Assembly (NCBI GenBank): GCA_047605205.1
Contig: JASGGE010000003.1
Location: 1 to 64,000 of the forward strand
Direction: 5' to 3'
DNA: 64,000 bases
Source: Siphonobacter sp047605205
Lineage (GTDB): Bacteria; Bacteroidota; Bacteroidia; Cytophagales; Spirosomataceae
The position numbers and the translations under genes are program-made. Shown here piece after piece: positions 49,472 through 58,976 of the stretch (within the stretch, counting starts at the first letter, position 1; each line of letters opens with the position of its first letter). Below the pieces are notes generated by a model. It saw only the letters and a program-made list of their open reading frames with translations. It was not told the origin of the DNA and did not search any database.

Positions 49472-50752
49472 ATGGGGGAAATAAATCATTATAGTTATTT
49501 AGTCACGTTATCTACGTCAATACCTTTGAACTTTCCGCGTTTTCTTGCTACCCGCTTACGTCGCCGTACCGAACAACGGTCGTTTTCTTCTACGGTTACC
49601 CGCATTGGGGTGGCTAGTATTGCCATTGGGGTAGCCGTTATGATTATAGCCTTTGCCGTGTTATTTGGTTTTAAAGGAACCATCCAGGAAAAATTGTTTA
49701 GCCTGTCAGCTCATTTGAAAGTAACCCGGTTTTCACTGAACTCTTCGTATGAAGAAGGGAGCCTGCCACGTCATTCAAAACTCAGTGATCAGTATCAGCA
49801 TTTAGCCGACATCCGACATTTGCAAATGGTGGCCCATAAAGCCGGGATTCTTAAAACGCCTGAGTCCGTACAAGGGGTTATTCTAAAAGGAGTAGGGAAT
49901 GATTATGACTGGCAGACTTTCCAGGAAAATATGGTTGCAGGCCGATTGCCAGACTTTAAAAAAGATACAGCCGATTCAAAGGAAATTCTGATTAGTCAGC
50001 GGATTGCAACGCAGCTAAAGTTGAAAATTGGGGATGGGATTGTTATTTACTTTCTACAAAAGCCGCCTCGCCCTCGTAAACTGATGATTACCGGAATTTA
50101 CGAAACCAAACTGGAGGAGTTGGATAAACAAGTTATTCTGGGGGATATCCGATTGATCCAGAAATTAAATAAATGGGGGCCCGATACAGTCGGGAGCTAT
50201 GAATTGTTTGTCAAAGACTTTAACCGTCTGAATCAGGCGACGGCAGAAGTTTCCTCATTACTAGAACCTGATCAGGATTTGCGAAAGGTAACCGATGAAT
50301 ACCGTCAGATTTTCGACTGGTTAACGTTGCTGGATCGGAATCTGGGCATTTTTCTGGCTCTGATTTTATTCGTGGCCAGTTTTAATATGGTGTCCATTCT
50401 GCTGGTATTAATGATGGAACGAACACCCATGATTGGTTTACTAAAAGCTTTAGGAAGCACAAACTGGCAAATTCGGAAAATCTTCATCTGGCAGGGGGTG
50501 GTGATGATTATGAGAGGGCTAATCTGGGGAAATGTGTTTGGGATTGGCTTATGCTGGTTACAACAACGTTTTCGGCTCATTCCGCTTGATCCTGAAAACT
50601 ATTACATGACGTACGTACCTATTCAGTTCGACTGGCTTGTGGTAGTATTATTAAATTTAGCTACCTTAAGTCTAGTCAGTTTTGTATTATTGATTCCGAC
50701 ATTCATCATTACCCGGATGCGACCAGTAGAGGCCATCCGGTTTTCCAAATAA
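49472..50752 (+). CDS. LolC/LolE-like ABC transporter permease
   Basis: A 426 aa permease of the FtsX/LolCE type, with one N-terminal membrane helix (SIAIGVAVMIIAFAVLFGF), a large periplasmic domain (about 65-270), and three C-terminal helices including FLALILFVASFNMVSILLVL and MMERTPMIGLLKALGSTNWQ. LolCE homologues extract lipoproteins from the inner membrane together with an ATPase, not encoded here. The first 15 residues may be untranslated. It is followed after 18 bases by the DUF5690 gene. Confidence 0.85.
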   Translation: MGEINHYSYLVTLSTSIPLNFPRFLATRLRRRTEQRSFSSTVTRIGVASIAIGVAVMIIAFAVLFGFKGTIQEKLFSLSAHLKVTRFSLNSSYEEGSLPRHSKLSDQYQHLADIRHLQMVAHKAGILKTPESVQGVILKGVGNDYDWQTFQENMVAGRLPDFKKDTADSKEILISQRIATQLKLKIGDGIVIYFLQKPPRPRKLMITGIYETKLEELDKQVILGDIRLIQKLNKWGPDTVGSYELFVKDFNRLNQATAEVSSLLEPDQDLRKVTDEYRQIFDWLTLLDRNLGIFLALILFVASFNMVSILLVLMMERTPMIGLLKALGSTNWQIRKIFIWQGVVMIMRGLIWGNVFGIGLCWLQQRFRLIPLDPENYYMTYVPIQFDWLVVVLLNLATLSLVSFVLLIPTFIITRMRPVEAIRFSK

Positions 50753-50770
50753 TAGGTTTCCCATCGTTTT

Positions 50771-52048
50771 ATGAAAGCTATTTCCCTAACCAATAGATGG
50801 GCCCTTACTGGCTGGTTAATCCTTGCTGCGTTTAGTACGTATTTCTGTATGTATGCTTTCCGTAAGCCTTTCACAGCAGCTACGTTTGAAGGGGTACAAC
50901 TATGGGGAATTGATTATAAAATCATTCTGGTGATTACGCAGGTATTGGGTTATGCGGCGGCGAAAGGAGTTGGGATTAAAATTATTTCGGAAACCAAACC
51001 CCGGCAGCGAGCCAGGCGAATTATTCTGATGATTGGCCTGGCAGAGGTAGCCTTGATCTTGTTTGGGCTGGTGCCCCCTCCATATAACTGGGTTTTCCTA
51101 TTTTTTAATGGCCTGCCGCTAGGAATGGTGTATGGCCTGGTATTTGGTTTTCTGGAAGGCCGCCGGGTAACCGATTTGCTTGGTGCGGGCCTATGCCTGA
51201 GTTTTATTCTAGCTTCGGGAATGGTGAAATCCGTTGGGGTATGGGTACTAAACCAGGGGATATCTGACTACTGGATGCCCGCCGTGGTTGGTTTATTATT
51301 CTTTCCTGTTTTGCTGATAACGGTATGGATGCTGCATGTAGCACCTGCTCCTACTCTGGCAGATGAGCAGGCCCGCAAGCCACGTGTACCGATGACCGCA
51401 TTAGATCGAAAGCAGTTCTTTAGCTCGCTTGCTCCTGGTCTTATTGCATTTATCATCGTGTATATACTGGTTTCAATGATCCGGGACATCCGAGACAACT
51501 TTGCGGTAGAAATCTGGAAAGATTTAGGCGTGAAAACGCCCGAAATTTTTACCATCACCGAAAGCTGGGTAGGGGTTGTCGTGATTTTGATGGTTGGAAT
51601 GTTGTTTTTGGTAAAAAGCAATCGAGCGGCTTTCTGGGGGAATGTCTTCTTTGTAGGAGTCGGTATGGTGCTGATACCAGTGGCCACTTTCTTTTATCAG
51701 CAAGGAAGCCTTAGTTCTCTGGTGTGGATGGTTTTGGTAGGCTTAGGAATTTATTTTGCCTATGTACCTTTCAATGGTATGTTATTCGAAAGGCTGATTG
51801 CCGTACAACCTCGCCGGGCTAATGTAGGCTTTCTATTCTATATCTCTGATTTTGCAGCTTACATGGGGAGTGTAGCCATTTTACTGGTTAAAAATTTTGG
51901 TACAACACACATTTCATGGCTGGCTTTTTTCATGAAAACAACTTATGTATTACCCTTCATTTCGCTGGGAATACTGGTTGTTGCTGTTCTTTATTTTCGG
52001 AGAAAATTACAGACGACCACTGCTGCGGGGCAGCTCACTGACCAATAA
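50771..52048 (+). CDS. DUF5690-family MFS-like transporter
   Basis: A 425 aa polytopic protein with about twelve helices and an MFS-like layout. The N-terminal WLILAAFSTYFCMYAFRKPF resembles the FRKPF signature of glycerol-3-phosphate/hexose-phosphate transporters; the central loop (about 190-215) is hydrophilic. I recognise it as the Bacteroidota DUF5690 family, whose substrate is unknown. It is probably co-transcribed with the LolC/E-like permease upstream and is closed by a terminator that begins at its stop. Confidence 0.82.
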   Translation: MKAISLTNRWALTGWLILAAFSTYFCMYAFRKPFTAATFEGVQLWGIDYKIILVITQVLGYAAAKGVGIKIISETKPRQRARRIILMIGLAEVALILFGLVPPPYNWVFLFFNGLPLGMVYGLVFGFLEGRRVTDLLGAGLCLSFILASGMVKSVGVWVLNQGISDYWMPAVVGLLFFPVLLITVWMLHVAPAPTLADEQARKPRVPMTALDRKQFFSSLAPGLIAFIIVYILVSMIRDIRDNFAVEIWKDLGVKTPEIFTITESWVGVVVILMVGMLFLVKSNRAAFWGNVFFVGVGMVLIPVATFFYQQGSLSSLVWMVLVGLGIYFAYVPFNGMLFERLIAVQPRRANVGFLFYISDFAAYMGSVAILLVKNFGTTHISWLAFFMKTTYVLPFISLGILVVAVLYFRRKLQTTTAAGQLTDQ

Positions 52049-52081
52049 AAAAGACGTTTCTGTTCGAAACGCCTTTTTTAT
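52047..52081. terminator. Bidirectional intrinsic terminator
   Basis: A-rich arm with GACGTTTC, loop TGTT, arm GAAACGCC with T-run; it separates the DUF5690 gene from the converging LiaF-like gene. Confidence 0.8.
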
Positions 52082-52092
52082 GAAGCAGATGG

Positions 52093-53091
52093 CTAATACC
52101 GTTCTACTTTCCATTCGGCCATACCACCTTGAAAATGAATGTTAATTTTCTTCTGAGCTGAGCCGTAGTTAGAGGTTTCATACGTATCGCCATTGTGGCT
52201 AAACCCATCAAATTTTTTGTCGGTTAAGGCTCCGTCGGTTGTAATTCGGCAGCCAACACCTTCGGGGACTTTGATTTTAATGCTAGCCACACCTGATTCT
52301 ATGTTTATGTCAGTGTTGTCGGCTTTATCGCCTAACTTCAGGTCTAAGTCAGCGGCTCCGGTTTGAAGGTCAATCTTTTTTACTTTAAAAGGAGTTAAGT
52401 CGAAATCTACCTCACCCGCACCAATTTGCAGATCCAGATTCCAGTCTGGGCCAGGGTTGAGGCGAACCGCAACTTCATTATGGTGGTCATTATCACCAAA
52501 ATTCCAACGGCCTTTACCTTTCATTTTTAGTAAAACATCACTATTCCCATCCGTTGTTGAGGTTGTTTTAAGCGATAAACTTCCAAACCCCAGATCCCCA
52601 TCTGCTTCGGCTAACTGCTGGTTGCTGGTTCCTAAGGTGAAGTGAGCTGCTCCGCCTTCCATATGAAACGTTGCTACTTTCGTGTTGGCATTCATAGGTT
52701 CTGCCAGATATTGCTTACCTCCTTCGCTTCCAAAGGAGTCATCGTCTTCCTCATCGTCTGAATCATGCTGATCAGCGTCGTTATCGTCATTATAGCGGAA
52801 ACTAAAATGGTCACGATCGAAGCGATCACCGTCGCGGAAGTGACCTTTAACTTTCGAAGCAATGATGAGCGGAATACATATCGCCAAGAGAATAATAGCA
52901 ATAACGTTTATCGCCTGATTGGATTTCCCCCAGATATAATTCACGCCAATGACAACAAAGAGTAGTGGCCAGAAACGGGCAATTTCGTGGAAGTGGAAAT
53001 CAAACCATCCCATATTTCTTCCCAGAAAAAGAATGCCGAGTACTACCAGAAAGCCTCCCAGTAATACATTTTTGGTGTTGATGGAATTCAT
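52093..53091 (-). CDS. LiaF-like membrane protein with C-terminal toastrack domain
   Basis: A 332 aa protein with three or four short N-terminal helices (GGFLVVLGILFLGRNMGWF and on), an acidic linker full of Asp/His (about 95-125), and a C-terminal right-handed beta domain (about 145-332) with repeated VDFDLTPF and ADLDLKLG-like strands, as in LiaF/DUF2154 toastrack proteins. In Firmicutes LiaF tunes an envelope-stress sensor. It is the last gene of a PspC-DUF5668-LiaF unit. The Asp-rich linker might bind calcium, which is speculation. Confidence 0.82.
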   Translation of the reverse strand: MNSINTKNVLLGGFLVVLGILFLGRNMGWFDFHFHEIARFWPLLFVVIGVNYIWGKSNQAINVIAIILLAICIPLIIASKVKGHFRDGDRFDRDHFSFRYNDDNDADQHDSDDEEDDDSFGSEGGKQYLAEPMNANTKVATFHMEGGAAHFTLGTSNQQLAEADGDLGFGSLSLKTTSTTDGNSDVLLKMKGKGRWNFGDNDHHNEVAVRLNPGPDWNLDLQIGAGEVDFDLTPFKVKKIDLQTGAADLDLKLGDKADNTDINIESGVASIKIKVPEGVGCRITTDGALTDKKFDGFSHNGDTYETSNYGSAQKKINIHFQGGMAEWKVERY

Positions 53092-53112
53092 AATGACAAT
53101 AGTTTTAGGGAC

Positions 53113-53346
53113 TTATTGAAGTGATTCAGAGTCGTGGGGAGCCTGAGGATCATTAGGAAAGGAATCATCACGTGGAGACAGATACCGATTTTTGGTAAGG
53201 AACCGAATTCCTATGAAAATCAGGACTAAAGGCCATAGTTTTCCGATGAACGACCAGTTGAAATGATAGAGGTCGAATTCTTCACCTAACTGGATCAACC
53301 CAAAGGCAATGAAGCCTATACCAAGGACAAGATGTGAGGTTTTCAT
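53113..53346 (-). CDS. Small LiaI/DUF5668-like membrane protein
   Basis: A 77 aa membrane protein with two helices (LVLGIGFIAFGLIQLGEEF and FIGKLWPLVLIFIGIRFL) and a polar, Asp/Pro-rich tail. It matches the LiaI-LiaF-like transmembrane region (DUF5668) and repeats the layout of the N-terminus of its neighbour. It lies between the PspC and LiaF-like genes, with gaps of 34 and 21 bases. Confidence 0.8.
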   Translation of the reverse strand: MKTSHLVLGIGFIAFGLIQLGEEFDLYHFNWSFIGKLWPLVLIFIGIRFLTKNRYLSPRDDSFPNDPQAPHDSESLQ

Positions 53347-53380
53347 GGTTAAGGTTTTAGTGGTTTATGAACGGAATCAG

Positions 53381-53776
53381 TTAGGAAGCAATTCGTTCCT
53401 TGATTTGATCTTTGAAAATAAGACCTACACCTAACCCAATGAATAGAACGGGCCAGAAATTATGCCAGCTAAACCACCAGGTAAATTCATCGAGCAGAAA
53501 TAGTACACCAAAGATGATGGCTACAATTCCCCAGGCCCGGCTTGTATCATGCTGAGGCATGTCTTCTGCTGTTTGTGGGGCACTTGGATATTCAGATTGT
53601 TTTGGCAGGGCAATCCAGAGGATAACGTAGCCAATAATAAAAGGAGCATGTGTAAAGACAGCTCCTAATACGAATAAAACACGGATCAGAGCAACATCAG
53701 TACGTAAGTAAGCAGCTAAGCCAGCGGCTACACCACCGATAACTTTTTGAGAGGGAATACGTTCTAGGCGATTCAT
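53381..53776 (-). CDS. PspC-domain protein
   Basis: A 131 aa membrane protein. Residues 1-60 are a PspC domain (RLERIPSQKVIGGVAAGLAA, then DVALIRVLFVLGAVF). After a short loop comes a DUF5668-like helix pair (GIVAIIFGVLFLLDEF, FWPVLFIGLGVGLIF). PspC proteins respond to membrane stress. It is the first gene of a three-gene envelope-stress unit and has a perfect palindrome about 130 bases upstream that may be its operator. Confidence 0.85.
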   Translation of the reverse strand: MNRLERIPSQKVIGGVAAGLAAYLRTDVALIRVLFVLGAVFTHAPFIIGYVILWIALPKQSEYPSAPQTAEDMPQHDTSRAWGIVAIIFGVLFLLDEFTWWFSWHNFWPVLFIGLGVGLIFKDQIKERIAS

Positions 53777-53909
53777 GACCGTTAAAGGATAATCAGGTTT
53801 TGTTTTCGTCTGATTGATAGTTCAAAATTGGGTTATTAAAGTCAGTCTGAGAAGGCATTTAGGGCGAAAGGCTGCTTTAACTGGATTAACGGGCTATTTT
53901 ATGGATAGA

Positions 53910-53926
53910 ACTTGGTAATACCAAGT
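53910..53926. promoter_or_regulatory. Candidate operator upstream of the PspC unit
   Basis: ACTTGGT-AAT-ACCAAGT is a perfect 7-3-7 palindrome about 135 bases upstream of the PspC start. PspC/LiaF units in this phylum are often linked to PadR-type regulators; whether this is a PadR site is inference. Confidence 0.45.
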
Positions 53927-54096
53927 ACCAAAATACTTTAAAATAATCAAGATACCCATATTGCTTGATAAAGCACCTTTTATCGGCTAAAAATATCTGT
54001 TCATCGAAGAAGCCTTTTTTAGCCGGAGCAAGAAAAGACATTTGTAATAGAAATGCCGCTTAATAACTAACAGGCAGTTGTTTGCTGAACCCAAAG

Positions 54097-54104
54097 TAAA
54101 TTTG
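54097..54104 (+). promoter_or_regulatory. Bacteroidota -7 promoter box
   Basis: TAAATTTG fits TAnnTTTG, with TTG at 54078 (16-base spacing), 45 bases before the small membrane protein at 54149. Confidence 0.4.
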
Positions 54105-54148
54105 TTTCAGTGTGGTTTTGTTAACCTTCAATCACCTTTATAGATCCC

Positions 54149-54253
54149 GTGGAAACACTTATTTCAATTCTTGCCTTTGTCCTGTTACTCGTTGGCGTGG
54201 CTTTGGTCTTTACCATTCGCCCTAATGGAGGGCGGCGATATTCAACCCGATAA
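54149..54253 (+). CDS. Small single-pass membrane protein
   Basis: A 34-codon frame with GTG start (METLISILAFVLLLVGVALV start). One hydrophobic helix spans about 5-23 and is followed by a basic tail TIRPNGGRRYSTR. A -7 box lies upstream and a hairpin terminator closely downstream, supporting a real mini-gene. I do not know a family or function. Confidence 0.45.
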   Translation: METLISILAFVLLLVGVALVFTIRPNGGRRYSTR

Positions 54254-54276
54254 TGTCTTTCAATAGACACGTTATG

Positions 54277-54312
54277 AAAAGTCTTCTGGTTACCCCAGAA
54301 GACTTTATTTTT
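54277..54312 (+). terminator. Intrinsic terminator
   Basis: AAAAGTCTTCTGG (54277-54289) and CCAGAAGACTTTA (54294-54306) with a 4-base loop and a following T-run. Confidence 0.8.
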
Positions 54313-54593
54313 TTCTGAGGTACTTATTTATTTTCTTATTTATCCATCTATCTTTAGAATTGGGTTCTGTTGCCTGCTTACGCGGGTCCTTATGGATGCA
54401 GGTGCTAAAACATTACGTTTGCATGTATCATAATTTACTGCCTTGGTAGGCATATTCTCAATGCATGTCGGGAACCAATCCCTCTTGGTGAACTTTTACA
54501 GCCGTTTTTTTTCTTTATACAGAAGAGAGAACCTGCGTTCTGACCTATAAAATTCGATTTATCGACCATTAGATATTTACCTCTCCCCCTGTT
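54313..54593. other. Intergenic region before the RND operon
   Basis: No gene seen. It presumably contains the RND operon promoter; no regulator gene and no clear palindrome were found. Confidence 0.35.
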
Positions 54594-57500
54594 ATGTGGA
54601 TAGTCCGGTTGGCTTTGCAGCGGAAGTACACTATTGCAGTGTTAGCTCTGCTGATCCTTATCTTGGGTGTGGTATCGGTGCGTCAAATGCCTACCGATAT
54701 TTTCCCACGAATTAACATTCCTGTTATTTCAGTAATCTGGTCCTATCGTGGTTTGACTACCAGTGAGATGGAAACTATGATTACGAACTTTTCCGAAACC
54801 TCAATTATTAACAATGCCGCCGACATTCAGAGGCTTGAATCGCAGACCTATAATGGGGTTGCCGTTTTGAAGGTTTTCTTTCAGCCGAATGTAAAAATAG
54901 AAGAGGCCTTAGCGTCTATTACCGCTATTTCCCAAACCATTCGGGTACGGATGCCGCCTGGTACGCAACCCCCTATTATTGTCCGGTACAATGCAACCGA
55001 CGTACCCGTATTGCAGTTGGGGCTATCATCGGATAGTTTAACCGAATCACAAATTACTGACTACGTTACAACACGGGTACGGCCGATGATTTCGACCGTA
55101 CAGGGGAGTCGATTGTCGCAACCTTTTGGGGGAAAAGCACGCCAGATCATGGTGGATCTTGACCCTGATTTGTTAACGGCACGTGGTGTAACACCTGAAG
55201 ATGTATTAAACGCAGTCTCTGCCCAGAACTTAACGTTGCCCAGTGGTCAGGTTCGGCTTGAGGACCGGGAATATAATGTTCGGTTAAATACCAAGCCTGA
55301 TGCGATTATTGCTATGAATGATATTCCCATAAAGACGTTGTCAAATGGGGTAGTAGTACACCTTCGGGATGTAGCGAACGTACACGATGGAGCCATTGTA
55401 CAGACCAACGTAGTGAAGCAGGATGGCGTGCGGGGGGTATTGCTTAGTATTGTCAAAACGGGATCGGCTTCCACAACCGAGATCGTCGATAAAATCAGTA
55501 AAGAAGTATTACCGGCCATTCGTAAAGCGGCCCCTAATTCATTACGAATCACTGAATTATTTGACCAATCGGTATTCGTACGGGCTTCCATTCATGGTGT
55601 AGTTACCGAAGGGATGATTGCCGGTTTACTAACAGCTGCTATGATTCTCCTGTTTTTAGGCAGCTGGCGAAGTACATTGATTGTAGCTATTTCCATTCCA
55701 CTTTCTATTCTTTGTTCGTTAAGTGTCCTGTATTTAATGGGCGAAACACTAAACATTAATACACTGGGGGGTTTGGCCCTGGCAATTGGGATTCTGGTTG
55801 ATGATGCCACAGTAACGATTGAAAACATCCACCGAAATGAGCAGTTAGGCTTACCTCTTCGAAGGGCTATTATGGTGGGTGCCCAGCAAATTGCAACGCC
55901 AACCCTAGTTGCGACACTAACGATTTGTATCGTATTCGTTTCGGTATTGTTTCTGGAAGGCCCGGCCCGCTTTTTGTTTGGGCCCCTTGCCTTGGCAGTA
56001 GTATTTGCCATGTTAGCTTCTTATTTGCTATCAAGAACGCTGGTGCCAACGCTAGCCGACCTGTTATTGAAAGCAGAACATCAACATGAGTTAAATGGTC
56101 AAAAATCCAACAATCCCTTTGTTCGGATTTATGAAAGCTTTAACCGGGGCTTCGACCGCTTCCAGGAAAGCTATGCTGGTATTTTAAAATGGAATTTAGG
56201 GCATCGTAAGACCATTCTGAGCGTATTTGTGGTCGTTCTGGTGTTTACGGGTATAATGGTTCCTTTTGTAGGGCGTGATTTTTTCCCCAGTGTAGATGCG
56301 GGTCAATTCCGTCTACACATGCGTGCTCCGGCGGGTTCCCGGCTGGAGGCTACTGAACGGATAGCCGCTAAAGTTGAAAAAATCATTCGCCAGACGATAC
56401 CAGCTAATGAAATCGCAACCATCATTAGTAATATCGGTTTGACCAGTGAAGGGTATAACTTTGTATTCCAGGATAATTCCTCTATCGGAACGGCTGATAC
56501 CGAATTGCTGGTAGCCTTATCCGAAGAAAAATCAAAACCAACCCAAACCTACATTCGGGCGTTGCGAGCTAAACTGGCCGAACAACTTCCCGATGTATCC
56601 TTTTTCTTCCAGCCCGCTGATATTGTAACTCAAATTCTGAACTTTGGCCTGACGGCTCCCATTGATATTCAGGTAATGGGCTTTGATCGGAAGAATAACC
56701 TGCGAATTGCTCGTGAGATTAAAGAGAAAGTGCGGAAAATTCCGGGAGCTGTCGATGTTCACCTGCATCAGGTTATGAATGCTCCTGAATTATTCGTGAA
56801 CATTGATAGGGAGCGAGCCAGTCAGATTGGGTTGAATGAAACCAGAGTTGCCAATAACCTCATGATTTCCATGAGTGGAACGGCTCAGGTAAACCCTAAC
56901 TTCTGGCCTGATCCGGTTACGGGATTTCCTTATCTGATTGCCGTTCAGACACCTCCTTATAAACTTAACACGATGGATAAGCTGTTGCAAACGCCTTTGG
57001 TGAATAATGCCGGAGAGCTAACACCACAGTCTTTAGCCAACGTAGCTAAAGTGGAGCGTCGGGTTACGCCGGTTATTGTGAACCGAATGAATACGCAGCC
57101 CATGTATGACGTCTATGCTTCTGTAGAGCAGACCGATTTAGGAAGTGTGTCTGCTCAACTGACCAGTATCGTTAATGAATATCAGAGTCAATTGAAACCC
57201 GGTAATCGAATTGAAATACGCGGCCAGGTTGAAAGTATGAACTCGGCCTTTTCTCGCCTTGGTCTGGGGCTCGTCTTTGCAGCGGTGCTGGTGTATTTAT
57301 TAATGGTGGTCAATTTTCAGTCATTCCGCTATCCATTCATTATTATTACGGCCTTACCTGGTGCCATGAGTGGGGTTGTATGGATGTTGTTTTTAACGCA
57401 GACTACGTTTAGTATTCCTTCTCTGATGGGGGCAATCATGAGTGTAGGGGTAGCTACCGCTAACTCTATTCTGCTGGTGAGCTTTGCTCAGGAACAGGTA

Positions 57501-57791
57501 TTTGACTTGCATATGACACCAATGGCGGCAGCTCTGGAAGCAGGCCGCACACGTTTACGCCCCATTTTGATGACGGCTCTGGCCATGATTATCGGGATGT
57601 TACCCATGTCATTGGGGTTAGGAGAAGGCGGTGAACAGAATGCTCCTTTGGGGCGTGCGGTTATTGGTGGTTTGTTACTGGCTACGTTTACGACTTTATT
57701 ATTCGTTCCGGTTGTGTTTAGTTATCTGGCGAAAAATCGTACAGAAGCTGAAATCGCAGAAGAAAAAGAATTAGCTGAGATGGAGGTTTAA
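54594..57791 (+). CDS. RND efflux permease (AcrB/HAE1 type)
   Basis: A 1065 aa inner-membrane proton-driven pump with twelve helices and two large periplasmic loops. The proton-relay Asp403 and Asp404 are in AIGILVDDATVTIENIHRN. The N-terminal MWIVRLALQRKYTIAV and PTDIFPRINIPVISVIWSY, and the C-terminal GLGEGGEQNAPLGRAVIGG, are typical. It shows the HAE family pattern rather than a heavy-metal CzcA pattern. It is the first gene of a three-part pump operon; the order permease, adaptor, outer-membrane channel is less usual than adaptor first. Substrates unknown. Confidence 0.93.
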   Translation: MWIVRLALQRKYTIAVLALLILILGVVSVRQMPTDIFPRINIPVISVIWSYRGLTTSEMETMITNFSETSIINNAADIQRLESQTYNGVAVLKVFFQPNVKIEEALASITAISQTIRVRMPPGTQPPIIVRYNATDVPVLQLGLSSDSLTESQITDYVTTRVRPMISTVQGSRLSQPFGGKARQIMVDLDPDLLTARGVTPEDVLNAVSAQNLTLPSGQVRLEDREYNVRLNTKPDAIIAMNDIPIKTLSNGVVVHLRDVANVHDGAIVQTNVVKQDGVRGVLLSIVKTGSASTTEIVDKISKEVLPAIRKAAPNSLRITELFDQSVFVRASIHGVVTEGMIAGLLTAAMILLFLGSWRSTLIVAISIPLSILCSLSVLYLMGETLNINTLGGLALAIGILVDDATVTIENIHRNEQLGLPLRRAIMVGAQQIATPTLVATLTICIVFVSVLFLEGPARFLFGPLALAVVFAMLASYLLSRTLVPTLADLLLKAEHQHELNGQKSNNPFVRIYESFNRGFDRFQESYAGILKWNLGHRKTILSVFVVVLVFTGIMVPFVGRDFFPSVDAGQFRLHMRAPAGSRLEATERIAAKVEKIIRQTIPANEIATIISNIGLTSEGYNFVFQDNSSIGTADTELLVALSEEKSKPTQTYIRALRAKLAEQLPDVSFFFQPADIVTQILNFGLTAPIDIQVMGFDRKNNLRIAREIKEKVRKIPGAVDVHLHQVMNAPELFVNIDRERASQIGLNETRVANNLMISMSGTAQVNPNFWPDPVTGFPYLIAVQTPPYKLNTMDKLLQTPLVNNAGELTPQSLANVAKVERRVTPVIVNRMNTQPMYDVYASVEQTDLGSVSAQLTSIVNEYQSQLKPGNRIEIRGQVESMNSAFSRLGLGLVFAAVLVYLLMVVNFQSFRYPFIIITALPGAMSGVVWMLFLTQTTFSIPSLMGAIMSVGVATANSILLVSFAQEQVFDLHMTPMAAALEAGRTRLRPILMTALAMIIGMLPMSLGLGEGGEQNAPLGRAVIGGLLLATFTTLLFVPVVFSYLAKNRTEAEIAEEKELAEMEV

Positions 57792-57851
57792 ATACCTTCA
57801 CATACAGCTCACGGGTACTCATACACATTTTTACAGTAAGAAATAACTCCA

Positions 57852-58922
57852 ATGAAAGGGAAAATTTGGCTTTGGTTAATACCCATCGGGCTACTGGCAG
57901 TATTCTTTTTTGCAGGCATTTTACCCCGTATTAGAAATCAGCAGGAATTGAAAGCAGAAGCCGGCGTTACGGCAAGTGCAGTGCCTTTAGTGAATGTAAT
58001 TCAGGCTCAGCGATTGGCCGATACGTCGGGGCTGGTTTTGCCTGGACAGATTATGCCGTATCGTGAAACCCAGATTTATGCCCGTACACAAGGGTTCATC
58101 CGGCAACGGTTTGTTGATATTGGCTCACACGTAAGGCGAGGGAGTCTTTTAGCAACGGTAGAGGCCCCTGAATTAGATCAGGATATTCTGAAAGCCCGTG
58201 CAGATTTAAAACTGGCTCAGGTGAATCTGGACCGGGTGAAAAGTGTAACCCTTCCTGGTGCAGTTTCGCAACAGGATGTAGACAATCGCCAGGCAGGTTA
58301 TGAAGTAGGACAAGCCAGTTTAAAGCGATTGGAAGCCTTAAAAGCCTTACAGGAAGTTCGAGCCCCGTTTAATGGAATTGTCTCAGCCCGTAACGTTGAA
58401 ATTGGAGCATTGATCAATTCTACCAATTTGCCTTTGTTTACGATTTCTCAACTAGATACATTGCGGGTTTATATTGATGTCCCTCAAACGTATTTTCAGT
58501 TAATTCGAATTGGTATGCCTGCAAAAGTGAAAATTCCAGAATTGGGAAATAAAGTATTTACAGGCAAAGTAGTACGTACTTCAGGAACACTGAGGGCTTC
58601 GTCACGTACGTTATTAACCGAAGTAGCTATTCCGAATCGTTCCAATGAATTATTGTCAGGTTTGTATGGTCAGGTAACGCTTGATGTGCGGGCCCAGCAT
58701 CCGCCTGTACGTATTCCTGCCAATACATTGCTTATCACGCCAGAAGGCCCACGGGTAGCAATCGTATCTGCTTCTAGTCAGATTCATTTTCAGCCGATTA
58801 CCATTGGACGTGATTTTGGATCAAGTCTGGAAATTCTGGACGGACTCGAAGGGGATGAGCGTCTGGTGATGAATCCTTCCGATGGTTTACAGGATGGTAG
58901 TACGGTACGAGTTAAGAAATGA
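57852..58922 (+). CDS. RND periplasmic adaptor (membrane fusion protein)
   Basis: A 356 aa adaptor that links the permease to the outer-membrane channel. It has an N-terminal anchor (LWLIPIGLLAVFFFAGIL), then lipoyl halves (ARTQGFIRQRFVDIGSHVRR and RAPFNGIVSARNVEIGALI) around a short coiled coil (about 110-165), a beta-barrel domain (LDTLRVYIDVPQ) and a membrane-proximal domain. There is no lipobox. It follows the permease by 60 bases. Confidence 0.92.
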   Translation: MKGKIWLWLIPIGLLAVFFFAGILPRIRNQQELKAEAGVTASAVPLVNVIQAQRLADTSGLVLPGQIMPYRETQIYARTQGFIRQRFVDIGSHVRRGSLLATVEAPELDQDILKARADLKLAQVNLDRVKSVTLPGAVSQQDVDNRQAGYEVGQASLKRLEALKALQEVRAPFNGIVSARNVEIGALINSTNLPLFTISQLDTLRVYIDVPQTYFQLIRIGMPAKVKIPELGNKVFTGKVVRTSGTLRASSRTLLTEVAIPNRSNELLSGLYGQVTLDVRAQHPPVRIPANTLLITPEGPRVAIVSASSQIHFQPITIGRDFGSSLEILDGLEGDERLVMNPSDGLQDGSTVRVKK

Positions 58923-58976
58923 TGAGTTTCATCAATTAATGCTTCCCAGCCCAATTTGGGTAACATTGTTTTACGT

